From the NCBI RefSeq assembly GCF_029433395.1, contig NZ_JAQTHW010000002.1, positions 1,178,001-1,242,000 of the forward strand: a stretch of DNA of 64,000 bases, read 5' to 3'. The first letter of the stretch is position 1. Each line of letters starts with the position of its first letter. Shown piece after piece: positions 36,623 through 46,319 of this stretch. This DNA comes from Bifidobacterium sp. ESL0763. Its GTDB lineage: Bacteria; Actinomycetota; Actinomycetes; Actinomycetales; Bifidobacteriaceae. Under the pieces are notes generated by a model. It was not told the DNA's origin. It saw only the letters and a list, made by a program, of their open reading frames with translations, and did no database searches. Both the position numbers and the translations under genes were made by a program.

Positions 36623-37345
36623 TCACTTGGCCACGTCCAACGCCTGCTGAAGGGTGAAGGCCCCGGCGTAGAGCGACTTGCCGATGATCGCGGCGTCGAC
36701 CCCGACGCCCTCCAGCTGCCGGATGGCCCGCAGGTCGTCGAGGCTCGAGATGCCGCCCGAGGCGGTGACGTGGGCGTCGGTGCGCTCGGCCACCTCGCGC
36801 AGCAGGGTCAGGTTCGCGCCGGTCATCATGCCGTCTCGGGCCACGTCGGTGACCACGTAGCGCGAGCAGCCGGCGCGGTCGAGCATGGCCATCGTCTCGA
36901 AGAGGTCGCCGCCGTCCCGGGTCCAGCCGCGCGCCGAAAGCGTGTGCCCCTTGACGTCGAGCCCCACGGCCACACGCTCTCCATACTTTTGGATGACCGA
37001 GACCGTCCAGTCCGGGTCCTCCAGGGCGGCGGTGCCGATGTTGACGCGCGCGGCGCCGGCCTCAAGGGCCGCCTCGAGGCTGGCGTCGTCGCGCACCCCG
37101 CCGCTCATCTCGATGTGGACCTTGCCTCCCAGCTCATGGGCGATTTGGCCCAGCTGCTCGCGGTTGCTGCCGGTGCCGAACGCGGCGTCGAGATCGACCA
37201 GGTGGATCCATTGCGCCCCGGCGTCCGCCCAGGTGCGCGCCGCCTCGAGCGGGCTGCCGTAATCGGCCTCCGAGCCGGACTTGCCCTGGCGCAGGCGCAC
37301 GGCCTTGCCGTCCCTGACGTCGACGGCGGGTAGCAGTGTGAGCAT
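36623..37345 (-). CDS. priA: Phosphoribosyl isomerase PriA/HisA
   Basis: A 240-residue TIM-barrel enzyme that isomerises ProFAR in histidine synthesis. It starts [20 protein letters not shown] (first catalytic Asp) and carries the phosphate motifs and [13 protein letters not shown] (second Asp). The sequence follows the actinobacterial PriA pattern ([34 protein letters not shown]), and many PriA enzymes also do the TrpF step in tryptophan synthesis. Dual use here is inferred and would depend on whether trpF exists elsewhere. It follows hisH on the minus strand. Confidence 0.92.
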   Translation of the reverse strand: MLTLLPAVDVRDGKAVRLRQGKSGSEADYGSPLEAARTWADAGAQWIHLVDLDAAFGTGSNREQLGQIAHELGGKVHIEMSGGVRDDASLEAALEAGAARVNIGTAALEDPDWTVSVIQKYGERVAVGLDVKGHTLSARGWTRDGGDLFETMAMLDRAGCSRYVVTDVARDGMMTGANLTLLREVAERTDAHVTASGGISSLDDLRAIRQLEGVGVDAAIIGKSLYAGAFTLQQALDVAK

Positions 37346-37483
37346 CTCTCCTCTTTTCTCTCGCTTCTCGGGAAGGTTATTTCGATTTCGTTGCAAGTTT
37401 CGGCATCGGCGCTTGATGAGCCGGCCTGTGGCGAAGGTTTGTCGCCACCACCTTGCGATGCCACATCCACACGACCCGGGGCC

Positions 37484-38206
37484 TCAGAGCATGGCGGCCC
37501 AGTTGCGCAGGAGCGCGGAGCCAGCCTCGCCGGATTTCTCGGGGTGGAACTGCGTGGCGCACAGCGGGCCGCGCTCGTAGGCGGCGACGAAATGGCTGCG
37601 CCCGTAGTCGCACCAGGTCACCTTCTGGCCGAAGCCGCGGTCGATCGCCGACGGACCACGAAGCGGTGCGGCCTGATCAGTTTGTGGTCCGGTTTCGTCA
37701 TGACCTGCGTTTCCGTTTTCGTTTCCGTTTTCGCGGGCGCCGGGAATCGCGGCCGAAGCCGAGGCGTAGGAGTGCACGAAATAGAACCGCTCGTCGCCCA
37801 GCCCTTGCAGCAGGGCGGAGTCATCGGGCGCCTCGACGGTGTCCCATCCCATATGCGGCACCACGTCGGCGTCGATCAGGTCCACGCTGCCGTCGATGAC
37901 ACCGAGCCCGGGCGTGCTTTCGCCGTTCTCGCTGCCGCGCGCGAACATGATCTGCAGGCCGACGCACACGCCGAGCACCGGCCGTCCCGCGGCGAGGCGG
38001 CTCAGGATCACCCCGTCTCCCCCGGCCCCGCGCAGCCCGCGCATGCAGGCGGCGAACGCGCCGACGCCGGGCACCACCAGTCCATCGGCCTCGACCGCAA
38101 GCTGCCGGTCGGCGGTGAGGGTGGCGTCCAGGCCAATGTGGGCGAGCGCGCGCATCATCGAGCGCACGTTGCCGAAGCCATAATCGAATACGACGACCCG
38201 TGCCAT
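37484..38206 (-). CDS. hisH: Imidazole glycerol phosphate synthase glutaminase HisH
   Basis: HisH frees ammonia from glutamine and channels it to HisF. The 240 residues contain the class I glutaminase nucleophile in GVCVGLQIMF and the His-Glu pair in ATQFHPEKSG. Between SYASASAAIP and RGFGQKVTWCDYG there is an extra ~35-residue polar insert (ENGNENGNAGHDETG), caused in part by a 12-bp tandem repeat. The ATG at 38206 has GGAGG five bases upstream. hisF is not in the window. Confidence 0.93.
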   Translation of the reverse strand: MARVVVFDYGFGNVRSMMRALAHIGLDATLTADRQLAVEADGLVVPGVGAFAACMRGLRGAGGDGVILSRLAAGRPVLGVCVGLQIMFARGSENGESTPGLGVIDGSVDLIDADVVPHMGWDTVEAPDDSALLQGLGDERFYFVHSYASASAAIPGARENGNENGNAGHDETGPQTDQAAPLRGPSAIDRGFGQKVTWCDYGRSHFVAAYERGPLCATQFHPEKSGEAGSALLRNWAAML

Positions 38207-38280
38207 CGCCACCTCCCCGTCACGAATGGATGTTTGTCCTCATCCTACGTGCGCGTTCGTGGCGGAGGCGGCCATGGCTC

Positions 38281-38344
38281 ATATCCCGGGACGGGTCGCC
38301 CGGATATGGAAAGGACGGCAGCCTTGAGACGAACTGCCGTCCTT
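38281..38344. terminator. Two hairpins upstream of hisH
   Basis: ATATCCCGGG pairs with CCCGGATAT (38281-38308), and AAGGACGGCAG (38311-38321) pairs perfectly with CTGCCGTCCTT (38334-38344). Read on the minus strand they follow the gene ending at 38388 and precede hisH, so they may stop or attenuate transcription between the two halves of the his cluster. Confidence 0.6.
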
Positions 38345-38387
38345 CGAGAAACGAATGCGACCGACCGATTCCCGGCCGCCCACAGAC

Positions 38388-39143
38388 CTATTGGATCTGC
38401 GGGCCGCGCCGGCCGAAGCGGACGTGCTCGGAGATGATCCTGATGGCCTTCTTGCGGTCGAGCCCGCCGGTGTCGACGATATGCTTGCCCTGCCCGGCGA
38501 GCGCGGCCTTGTCGGCGATGCCGAGCATGAGGTCCTCGACGAAGGCGGGGGTGGCGGTGAAGAGAATGGGCGGCGAGAAATGCTGGCCGGGCTCGCCGCC
38601 GATGTAGAGGGTGGCCTCGAGCTTGTCGGCGCGATTGACGGCAAGCACCACGGGCATGCCGCCGACCACGCGGGTGATGTCCTTGGCCGCGGCCTCGGGC
38701 GCGTCGCCGTCGAGGTTGCGCAGCACGGCCACCGCGCCGCTTTCGTCGGCCAGGCAGTCAGCCGAGATGTCGGCGATCTGGCAGAAGGCGGCGAGCAGGT
38801 CAGCCGAGGCCAGCCGGGTGATGAGCACCGCGACCTTGGCCCGGTTGCCCAAGAGCCCCTGCAGCTCCTCGTCGAAGTTCAGCGTCTCCTCGGCGGCTCC
38901 CGCCACGCTTTGCGCGTCACCGTCAGAAGCGTTATCCGCATGCCCGTCGCCGGAAGCGGAACTGTCATCGCCGTCGTCTCCATCGGCCATCGCGGCTTCG
39001 TCGCGCTTTTCGTCGGCGAACTCCTTCTCGAAGCCCTCCATGGCCTTCTCGAGGTCGGCGTCGCTGAAATGCAGTCCGTCTCCGGAGTCACCGTCGGGCT
39101 CTTCCCCGTCACGGCCCTGCTGGTCGTCCCTGCCTTGCGCCAT
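38388..39143 (-). CDS. Hypothetical protein embedded in the his genes
   Basis: A 251-residue protein between hisB and hisH. The first ~95 residues are very acidic and probably disordered (DGDDGDDSSASGDGHADNAS). The rest is an alpha/beta domain: VAVLITRLASADLLAAFCQI, VVGGMPVVLAVNRADKLEAT and a basic tail DRKKAIRIISEHVRFGRRG. The ATG overlaps the hisB stop (TGATG), so it is translationally coupled to histidine synthesis. No enzyme motif is recognised. It may be a regulatory or structural partner; function unknown. Confidence 0.8.
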   Translation of the reverse strand: MAQGRDDQQGRDGEEPDGDSGDGLHFSDADLEKAMEGFEKEFADEKRDEAAMADGDDGDDSSASGDGHADNASDGDAQSVAGAAEETLNFDEELQGLLGNRAKVAVLITRLASADLLAAFCQIADISADCLADESGAVAVLRNLDGDAPEAAAKDITRVVGGMPVVLAVNRADKLEATLYIGGEPGQHFSPPILFTATPAFVEDLMLGIADKAALAGQGKHIVDTGGLDRKKAIRIISEHVRFGRRGPQIQ

Positions 39144-39745
39144 CACAGCGCTCCCTTCGTGCTGGGAATGATGCCGGCGATGCGCGGGTCGGGCTCCACG
39201 GCGGCACGCAGCGCGCTGGCCAGGGCCTTGAACTCGGCTTCGGCGATATGGTGCGGGTCGCGGCCGGCGATCACCTGCAGGTGCAGGCACAGCTCGGCGT
39301 GGAAGGCGATGGATTCCATGACGTGGCGCACCAGCGAGCCGGTGAAGTGCCCTCCGATCATGGCGTATTCGAAGCCGGCGGGCTCTCCGCCGCACACCGC
39401 GTAGGGGCGTCCGGAGATGTCGACCACGGCGCGGGCCAGGGCCTCGTCCAGCGGCACGGTGGCGTCGCCGAACCGGCGGATACCGCGCTTGTCACCCAGG
39501 GCCTGTTTCAGGGCCTCGCCGAAGACGATGGCCGTGTCCTCGACGGTGTGGTGCACGTCGATGTCGGTGTCGCCGCGCGCCCTGATCTTGAGGTCGATCA
39601 ACGAATGCTTGCCGAGCGCGTTCATCATGTGGTCATAGAAGGGCACCGAGGTGTCGATGTCGGTCTTGCCGGTGCCATCGAGGTCGAGGCTCAGCTCGAC
39701 CTTGGATTCGCTGGTCTCGCGTACGATCGTCGCCGTTCTCGCCAT
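39143..39745 (-). CDS. hisB: Imidazoleglycerol-phosphate dehydratase
   Basis: HisB dehydrates IGP to imidazole acetol phosphate, the substrate of hisC. The 200-residue single-domain enzyme has the manganese-binding histidine pairs in [14 protein letters not shown] and [13 protein letters not shown] and the [12 protein letters not shown] segment. It is the monofunctional actinobacterial form, without the phosphatase domain of E. coli. It lies 56 nt after hisC and overlaps the next gene. Confidence 0.96.
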   Translation of the reverse strand: MARTATIVRETSESKVELSLDLDGTGKTDIDTSVPFYDHMMNALGKHSLIDLKIRARGDTDIDVHHTVEDTAIVFGEALKQALGDKRGIRRFGDATVPLDEALARAVVDISGRPYAVCGGEPAGFEYAMIGGHFTGSLVRHVMESIAFHAELCLHLQVIAGRDPHHIAEAEFKALASALRAAVEPDPRIAGIIPSTKGAL

Positions 39746-39801
39746 GGCCTCTCCTTGCCGTCAGTATCCGTTGTTCATCATTCCGTATGGTTTCGGATTC
39801 G

Positions 39802-40959
39802 TTATTCCAGTCTAGCCAGCACTTCGGTCAACGCCTCGCGGAAACGGGCCATCTCCCCGTCGGTGCCCATGCACACGCGCAGCCAGCCGTCGGGGCCGAC
39901 CACGCGGATCAGCACACCGCGTTTCAGCAGTTCGTCGAAAATGCGGTCCCGGTCTTCGAAGGAACCGCCGAAGAGCACGAAGTTGGACTGCGAATCCGCC
40001 ACCTGAAGCGGCTCGCCACGCCAAGTCTGCGTTTTCAGCCACGCGGCGGTGGCCTCGCGGGTCTGGCGAAGATGTTCGACCTGGCTCAGCTGCTCGTCGG
40101 TGTGCTTCAACGCCGCGAGCGCCGTGGCCTGGGCGACGGCGGAAAGGTGATAGGGCATGCGTACGATGCGCACGCAGTCGATGATGCCCAGTGCGGCGGC
40201 GAGATAGCCCACGCGAGCACCGGCGAACGCGAAGGCCTTGCTCATGGTGCGGCTCACCGCGAGGTTCGGGTAACTCGCAAGCAGTTCAAGCGCCGTCGGC
40301 GTGCCGGGAGTACGGAACTCGATATAGGCCTCATCCACTACGACTACAGGGTGCACACCTGGTGCTGCACCGTCCACCTTGGCGTTCTGTGCGGCTTTGA
40401 GCACCGCTTCAAGCTGGTCGCTCGGCAGGATGGTGCCGGTCGGGTTGTTCGGGCTGGTCAGCAGGATGATCGACGGCTGCTCGCGTTCCATCGCCGCAAG
40501 CAAAGCCTCAAGATTGAGCGAGAAATCGGGGTTGCGACCAACCGTGACCCAACGCGTGAACGTGTCGCGCGCATATTCGGGATACATCGAATAGGTGGGG
40601 TCCGCGCCCAGCGCCTTACGCCCCGGCCCACCGAACGCCTGGAAGAGCTGGAGCATGATCTCGTTGCTGCCGTTGGCGCCCCACAGCTGCTCGACGCCGA
40701 GTTTCACGCCGGACTCGCGTTCGAGATAGTTCGAAAAAGCCTTGCGCAACGCGGTATGCTCGCGGTCGGGGTAACGGTTGAGGCTCGGGGCGATCGCACG
40801 GACATCCTCGGCGATCTCGTCGACCACGGCCTGCGCGGGCTGGTACGGGTTTTCATTGACGTTGAGGCACACCGGCACGTCGAGCTGCGGCGCGCCATAC
40901 GGCACCTCGCCGATCAGGTCGTTGCGCAGCGGCAGGTTGGCGGGAATCGTATCGGTCAT
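39802..40959 (-). CDS. hisC: Histidinol-phosphate aminotransferase
   Basis: A 385-residue PLP-dependent class I/II aminotransferase that makes histidinol phosphate. It has the N-terminal LNVNENPYQP, NNPTGT, VVDEAYIEF and the PLP lysine in SRTMSKAFAFAGARVGY, and ends with RVCMGTDGEMARF. GAAGGTTGAG precedes the ATG. A terminator-like hairpin separates it from hisD upstream. Confidence 0.95.
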   Translation of the reverse strand: MTDTIPANLPLRNDLIGEVPYGAPQLDVPVCLNVNENPYQPAQAVVDEIAEDVRAIAPSLNRYPDREHTALRKAFSNYLERESGVKLGVEQLWGANGSNEIMLQLFQAFGGPGRKALGADPTYSMYPEYARDTFTRWVTVGRNPDFSLNLEALLAAMEREQPSIILLTSPNNPTGTILPSDQLEAVLKAAQNAKVDGAAPGVHPVVVVDEAYIEFRTPGTPTALELLASYPNLAVSRTMSKAFAFAGARVGYLAAALGIIDCVRIVRMPYHLSAVAQATALAALKHTDEQLSQVEHLRQTREATAAWLKTQTWRGEPLQVADSQSNFVLFGGSFEDRDRIFDELLKRGVLIRVVGPDGWLRVCMGTDGEMARFREALTEVLARLE

Positions 40960-40986
40960 CTCAACCTTCTCTCATCTTGCATATGG

Positions 40987-41023
40987 AAAAGCGTTCATCA
41001 AGGCGGTCCCGATGAACGCTTTT
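40987..41023 (-). terminator. Hairpin between hisD and hisC
   Basis: AAAAGCGTTCATC (40987-40999) and GATGAACGCTTTT (41011-41023) are perfect complements over 13 bp with an 11-nt loop. Read on the minus strand the stem is followed by TTTTCC. It probably ends or attenuates hisD transcription before hisC. Confidence 0.75.
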
Positions 41024-41040
41024 TGCTTATCCGGCGGCGG

Positions 41041-42438
41041 CTACTTGCGCAGGCCGGCCTTGCGTTCCTGGTCCTTCAACGTGGCCTTGTCGTACGGGTC
41101 GTCGACGAAACGGCTCAGCACGCACTCGCCGTGGGCCGGCAGATCTTCGGAGACGGCGAAGGCGTTGATCAGCGACGCCAAGGGCTTGAGACCCTGCTCG
41201 TCGTATTCGATGACCTCGACCGGCTTCATGAAGGTATGCACGCCGAGACCGCAGGCGAAGCGGGCAGTGCCGCCGGTGGGCAGCACGTGGTTAGAGCCGG
41301 ACATATAGTCGCCCAGCGGGACCGGCGAATACGGACCGCGGAAGATGGCGCCGGCGTTCTTGATGCGCGGCACGACCTCGTCGGGGTTCTCGGTCTGGAT
41401 CTCCAAGTGTTCTGCGGCGTAGGCGTTGGCGGCATCCACCGACTGGTCCAAACCATCGGTGAGGATGATGCCGGACTGCCGGCCGGTCAGCGACGTGGCG
41501 ACACGTTCGTGCGACATGGTGCGCGGCACGCGGTAATCGAGACTGTCCTGCGTCTTCTTGGCGAGCTCCTCGCTGTCGGTGATCAGCACGGAACCGGCCA
41601 GCTCGTCGTGCTCGGCCTGGCCAATCAGGTCGGCGGCCACCCAGCTCGGGTTGGCGGTCTTATCCGCGAGAATCGCGATTTCGGTGGGACCTGCGACCGC
41701 GTCGATGCCGACGATGCCGGAAACCATGGATTTGGCTGTGGCCACGAAAATGTTGCCGGGGCCGGTGATCTTGTCGACCGGTTCACAGAGCACTTCGCCG
41801 TCTTGCGGCTCGGAACCGTTGGCGCCATAAGCGAACATGGCAACGGCTTGTGCCCCGCCGACCGCGTAGACCTCGTCGACGCCGAGAATGGCGCAGGTGG
41901 CGAGAATGGTCTTGTTCGGCAGGCCGTCGTTGTCGGCTGCCGGAGGAGTGGCGATGGCGAGCGACGAGACGCCCGCGACCTGGGCTGGCACGGCGTTCAT
42001 GATCACGGAAGTGGGATAGACCGCCTTGCCGCCGGGCACATAGAGGCCCACACGCTCGACCGGGATCCAGCGTTCGGCGACACGTGCGCCCTCGGCCAGA
42101 TCGGTATAAAAGTCTTTCGGCACCTGCGAGGCGCAGACCTTGCGGATGCGGCGCACCGATTCCTCGATGGCGGCGCGGACCTCCGGGTCCAGCTCTTCGA
42201 GCGCGCTCTGCATCGCCTCGGCGGGCACGCGCAGATGGTGCGGGCGAATATGATCGAACTTCTCCTCGAAATCACGCAAGGCCGCAGCTCCACGGGCCTT
42301 GACATCATCGAGAATAGGGCGCACGGCGCCGCTGGCCTCGCTCGTGCCCATTTCGGCACGGGGCATGGCCGCAAGCATCTGCGCGCGGGTGAGGCGCTTC
42401 CCGCGCAGGTCTATGGTTCGCATCATTGGTTCGCTCAT
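41041..42438 (-). CDS. hisD: Histidinol dehydrogenase
   Basis: HisD oxidises histidinol to histidine in two NAD-dependent steps. The 465 residues include ERVGLYVPGGKAVYPTSVIM, KITGPGNIFVATAK, the zinc ligands in GQAEHDELAGS and the C-terminal HGECVLSRFVDDP. The start at 42438 is the first ATG; an inner MMRT start four codons on is also possible. It ends 18 nt before the hairpin that precedes hisC. Confidence 0.95.
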   Translation of the reverse strand: MSEPMMRTIDLRGKRLTRAQMLAAMPRAEMGTSEASGAVRPILDDVKARGAAALRDFEEKFDHIRPHHLRVPAEAMQSALEELDPEVRAAIEESVRRIRKVCASQVPKDFYTDLAEGARVAERWIPVERVGLYVPGGKAVYPTSVIMNAVPAQVAGVSSLAIATPPAADNDGLPNKTILATCAILGVDEVYAVGGAQAVAMFAYGANGSEPQDGEVLCEPVDKITGPGNIFVATAKSMVSGIVGIDAVAGPTEIAILADKTANPSWVAADLIGQAEHDELAGSVLITDSEELAKKTQDSLDYRVPRTMSHERVATSLTGRQSGIILTDGLDQSVDAANAYAAEHLEIQTENPDEVVPRIKNAGAIFRGPYSPVPLGDYMSGSNHVLPTGGTARFACGLGVHTFMKPVEVIEYDEQGLKPLASLINAFAVSEDLPAHGECVLSRFVDDPYDKATLKDQERKAGLRK

Positions 42439-42532
42439 AGCATCCCATGCTATCCGCGATCGGCTATCACGCCATACGAACGGCCCACATGCTGAGACCG
42501 ACGGGTGGGAGCCGAAACCGAGTGCCCCTCCC

Positions 42533-45500
42533 CTAGGCGGCGGGCAGGCAGCTGGGTCCGAACAGCGTCTTGATCTCGCCGAACAGCGAGGCGTCGCGCT
42601 TGACGCGGAACCGGTCGCCGAAGGTGAGCACCTGCGCGTTGCCCTTCTCGTCCATGATGGCCAGGCGCACCTCGCAGTAGCCGGGGTGGCCGGTGAGCAC
42701 GCGCCCCAGGCGCATCACATGCGGCCGGTCGAGCGCGACCCGCGGCAGGGTGATGACCAGCGGCCGCTCGTCCTGCGCCTCGAGGGTGGGCACGACCATG
42801 TCGTTGGCGCGCATGCTCACCGTCTCGTCGCGCCGTTCGACCTGCCCGCGGATCTGCACCACCTCGTCGATGGCCATCTGCTCGGCGCAGCGGGTGTAGG
42901 CCTTGCCGAAGAAGAGGCACTGGATCGAGCTCTCCATGTCCTCGATGGTGACGATGGCCCAGGGGTTGCCGCGCTTGGAGACCCTGCGGTCCACGCCGGT
43001 GATGAGCCCGGCGATGGTGACCTGCGCGCGCTCGTCGATGTTCGCGGCGCTGTTGATCAGGTGCGCGATCGACATGTCGCGCAGGCCCGAAAGCACGGCG
43101 GTCATGCCCGAGAGCGGATGGTCGGAGACGTAGAGCCCCAGCATCTCGCGTTCGAAGTTGAGGCGGGTCTTCTTGTCCCAGTCCTCGATGTCGGGCACGT
43201 TGACCTGCGCGTCGCCCATGCCGTCGTCGCCCTGCCCGTCGTCCTCGTCGCCGCCAAGGTCGCTGAAGAGGTCGAACTGGCCCTCGGCCTGCTTGCGCTT
43301 GAGGCTGATCACCGAGTCGATGGCGGTCTCGTGGATCTGGAAGAGGGCGCGGCGGTTGGGGTCGATCGAGTCGAAGGCGCCGGCCTTGACCAGCGATTCC
43401 ACCGTGCGCTTGTTCAGGGAGTCCAGCGGCACGCGGCGGATGAAGTCCATGAAGCTGACGTAGCGGCCGCGCCCGCTCTCGCGCTCGTCGATGATGCCCT
43501 GCACCGCCTTGTCGCCCACGTTGCGGATGGCGCCGAGGCCGAATCGGATGATGTCGCCGACAGGGGCGTACTCGAGCCGCGACTCGTTGACGTCCGGCGG
43601 CAGCACCTTGATGCCCATGCGCCGCGCCTCGCCGAGGTAGAGGGCGGTCTTGTCCTTGTTGCTGCGCTCGTTCTGCAGCAGCGCCGCCATGAACTCGACC
43701 GGATAGTGGGTCTTCAGGTAGGCGGTCCAGTAGGAGATCATGCCGTAGGCGGCGGAATGGGCCTTGTTGAACGCGTAGCCGGAGAACGGCACAAGGATGT
43801 CCCAGACGTCCTGCGCGGCCTTCTTGGAGTAACCGTGCTCCTTCATGCCCTCGAAGAACGGCCCCTGCTCGTGGGCCAGCACCTCGGGCTTCTTCTTGCC
43901 CATCGCTCGGCGCAGCACGTCGGCTCGGCCCAGCGAGTAGCCCGCCAGGATTCGCGCGGCCGACTGCACCTGCTCCTGGTAGACGATCAGGCCGTAGGTC
44001 TCGTCGAGCACGGGAGCCAGCGCCTCGGCCACCTCGTCGTTGATCGGGGTGATCTCCTGCAGGCCGTTCTTGCGCTTGGCGTAGTTGTTGTGCGAGTCCA
44101 TATCCATCGGGCCCGGACGGTAGAGCGCGATCAATGCCGAAATATCGTTGAAGTTATCGGGCTTGAGGCTCTTGAGCAGGGCGCGCATGCCGTCGCCATC
44201 GAGCTGGAAGACGCCGAGGGTGTCGCCCCGGGTCAGCAGCTCGTAGGTCGCCTTGTCGTCCAGCGGGATCTTGGTGTATTCGATCGGCTCCTTGCCGTTG
44301 ATCTCGATGTTCTTGAGGGTGTCGCGGATGACCGTGAGGTTGGAGAGGCCGAGGAAGTCGTTCTTGACCAGCCCCAGCGTCTCGCAGGTATGGTATTCGA
44401 AGGTCGTGGTCACCGTGCCGTCGGTGCGTTCCAAGAGCGGCGAGGTGTCGGTGATCGGCGTGGCCGACATGATGGTGGCGCAGGCGTGCACGCCGGTCTG
44501 GCGGATCAGGCCCTCGATGCCCTTGGCCTCGTCGGTGATGCGCTTGGCGTCGGGGTCGGAGTCGTAGAGCTCGCGGAACTCGCGCGCCTCGGCGTAGCGC
44601 TTGCTGGTCGGGTCGAACATGTCCTTGAGGCTGGCGTCCTTGCCGTTCTTGCTCGGCGGCAGCGCCTTGGTGATCCGGTCGCCCACCGCGAACTCGTAGC
44701 CCATGATGCGAGCCGAGTCCTTGAGGGCCTGCTTGGTCTTGATGGTGCCGTAGATGACGCACTGGGCCACCTTGTCGTGGCCGTACTTGTCGCCGACGTA
44801 GTCGAGCACCCGCTGGCGGCCCTCGGGGTCGAAGTCGATGTCGATATCGGGCAGCGAGACGCGTTCGGGGTTGAGGAACCGCTCGAAGATCAGGCCGTGC
44901 TTCAAAGGGTCGAGCTCGGTGATGCCCATCGCGTAGGCCACCATGGAGCCTGCCGCCGAGCCACGGCCCGGGCCCACCATCACGCCGTGCTCCTTGGCCC
45001 AGTTGATGTAGTCGGAGACGACGAGGAAGTAGCCGCAGAACTGCATCTGGCAGATCACGCCGCACTCGTAGTCGGCCTGCCGGCGCACGTCGGCGGGCAC
45101 GTGGCCCTCGTAGCGCTTCTCGAGGCCCTCCTGCACGTCGTGCAGGAACAGCGAGGTCTCGTCCCAGCCTTCGGGGCAGTCGAAGTTGGGCATGAAGGCG
45201 CCGTCCTCGTGGTCGTCGAACATCACGTTGCAGCGTTCGGCCACCTCGAGGGTGTTGTCGCAGGCCTCGGGCAGATCCTTGAAGAGCTCGCGCATCTGCT
45301 CGGCGGACTTGATGTAGTAGCCGGAGCCGTCGAACTTGAAGCGGTTCGGGTCGTCCAGGTGGGAGCCGGAGTTGATGCAGAGCATCGCGTCCTGCGAGCC
45401 GCGGTCCTCCTCGTGGACGTAGTGTGAGTCGTTGGTGGCGATGATGGGGGCGCCGAGGTCCTTGGCGATCTTGAGCAGGTCAGTGGCCACGCGCTTCTCG

Positions 45501-46099
45501 ATCTCGAGGTTGTGGTCCATCACCTCGACGTAGAAATTGTCGCGCCCGAAGATGTCCTGCAGCTGGTGGGCGGCGCGCAGGGCCTCCTGGTACTGGCCCA
45601 GGCGCAGACGGGTCTGGACGATGCCGGAGGGGCAGCCGGTGGTGCCGATGACGCCCTTGTGGTAGGTCTCGAGCACGTCGTAGTCCATGCGCGGCCACTT
45701 GCCCACGCGGCCTTCGAGGTTGGCCACCGACGAGGCCTTCATCAGGTTGACCAGGCCCTCGTCGTTCTCGGCCCAGAGCGTCATATGGGTGATGAAGCCG
45801 CCGCCGGAGACGTCGTCGCTGCGCTGCGCCTCGGTGCCCCAGCGCACGCGGGTCTTGTCGGTGCGGGAGGTCTCGGGGGTGACGTAGGCCTCGATGCCGA
45901 TGATCGGCTTGATGCCGGCACCAACCGCGGTGCTCCACATCTCGTAGGCGCCGTGCATGTTGCCATGGTCGGTGATGCCGACGGCGGGCATGTCCAGTTC
46001 CTTGGCGCGGGCGACCAGATCGGGAATCTTGGAGGCGCCGTCCAGCAGCGAATAGTGCGTGTGGTTATGCAGTTGCACGAAATTTCCCGATTGAGCCAT
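42533..46099 (-). CDS. dnaE: DNA polymerase III alpha subunit
   Basis: The replicative polymerase, a DnaE1-type enzyme of ~1,188 residues. It starts with the PHP domain (VQLHNHTHYSLLDGASK), carries the two catalytic Asp of the palm in LPDIDIDFDPEGR, further C-family motifs (GPGRGSAAGSMVAYAMG, FVPFSGYAFNKAHSAAYG region), a helix-hairpin-helix and an OB fold (AQVTIAGLITGVDRR). The ATG at 46099 starts at MAQSGNFVQLHNH; further upstream in-frame starts would add residues not typical of the family. It is 95 nt from hisD and monocistronic. Confidence 0.95.
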   Translation of the reverse strand: MAQSGNFVQLHNHTHYSLLDGASKIPDLVARAKELDMPAVGITDHGNMHGAYEMWSTAVGAGIKPIIGIEAYVTPETSRTDKTRVRWGTEAQRSDDVSGGGFITHMTLWAENDEGLVNLMKASSVANLEGRVGKWPRMDYDVLETYHKGVIGTTGCPSGIVQTRLRLGQYQEALRAAHQLQDIFGRDNFYVEVMDHNLEIEKRVATDLLKIAKDLGAPIIATNDSHYVHEEDRGSQDAMLCINSGSHLDDPNRFKFDGSGYYIKSAEQMRELFKDLPEACDNTLEVAERCNVMFDDHEDGAFMPNFDCPEGWDETSLFLHDVQEGLEKRYEGHVPADVRRQADYECGVICQMQFCGYFLVVSDYINWAKEHGVMVGPGRGSAAGSMVAYAMGITELDPLKHGLIFERFLNPERVSLPDIDIDFDPEGRQRVLDYVGDKYGHDKVAQCVIYGTIKTKQALKDSARIMGYEFAVGDRITKALPPSKNGKDASLKDMFDPTSKRYAEAREFRELYDSDPDAKRITDEAKGIEGLIRQTGVHACATIMSATPITDTSPLLERTDGTVTTTFEYHTCETLGLVKNDFLGLSNLTVIRDTLKNIEINGKEPIEYTKIPLDDKATYELLTRGDTLGVFQLDGDGMRALLKSLKPDNFNDISALIALYRPGPMDMDSHNNYAKRKNGLQEITPINDEVAEALAPVLDETYGLIVYQEQVQSAARILAGYSLGRADVLRRAMGKKKPEVLAHEQGPFFEGMKEHGYSKKAAQDVWDILVPFSGYAFNKAHSAAYGMISYWTAYLKTHYPVEFMAALLQNERSNKDKTALYLGEARRMGIKVLPPDVNESRLEYAPVGDIIRFGLGAIRNVGDKAVQGIIDERESGRGRYVSFMDFIRRVPLDSLNKRTVESLVKAGAFDSIDPNRRALFQIHETAIDSVISLKRKQAEGQFDLFSDLGGDEDDGQGDDGMGDAQVNVPDIEDWDKKTRLNFEREMLGLYVSDHPLSGMTAVLSGLRDMSIAHLINSAANIDERAQVTIAGLITGVDRRVSKRGNPWAIVTIEDMESSIQCLFFGKAYTRCAEQMAIDEVVQIRGQVERRDETVSMRANDMVVPTLEAQDERPLVITLPRVALDRPHVMRLGRVLTGHPGYCEVRLAIMDEKGNAQVLTFGDRFRVKRDASLFGEIKTLFGPSCLPAA

Positions 46100-46168
46100 A
46101 GCCCTTACGATAGCGATTGAAGCCGACGACAACGGCCCGCCGCAGCGGCGTCATCCAAAGACGAACAA

Positions 46169-46208
46169 GGCTCCCCGGCACGGCGTACAGGAACCGTGCC
46201 GGGGAGCC
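46169..46208 (-). terminator. Terminator after the aquaporin gene
   Basis: GGCTCCCCGGCACGG (46169-46183) is a perfect complement of 46194-46208, a 15-bp stem with a 10-nt loop. It closes the SorC-DhaKL-aquaporin cluster on the minus strand; the T-run is weak. Confidence 0.75.
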
Positions 46209-46319
46209 GGGACCGGCTGCCGGATGGAGGGGGAACTCTCCGGCCGGCCGCCGATGTGGGCGACATCTCAAGGACTGATTGAAGAGACGCCGCCACGCCA
46301 CCCGTGACTCATGAGGACA

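Noticed and set aside
42299..45427. 1,042-codon open frame antisense to dnaE
   Set aside because: A shadow of the polymerase gene; no motifs, composition typical of an antisense frame.
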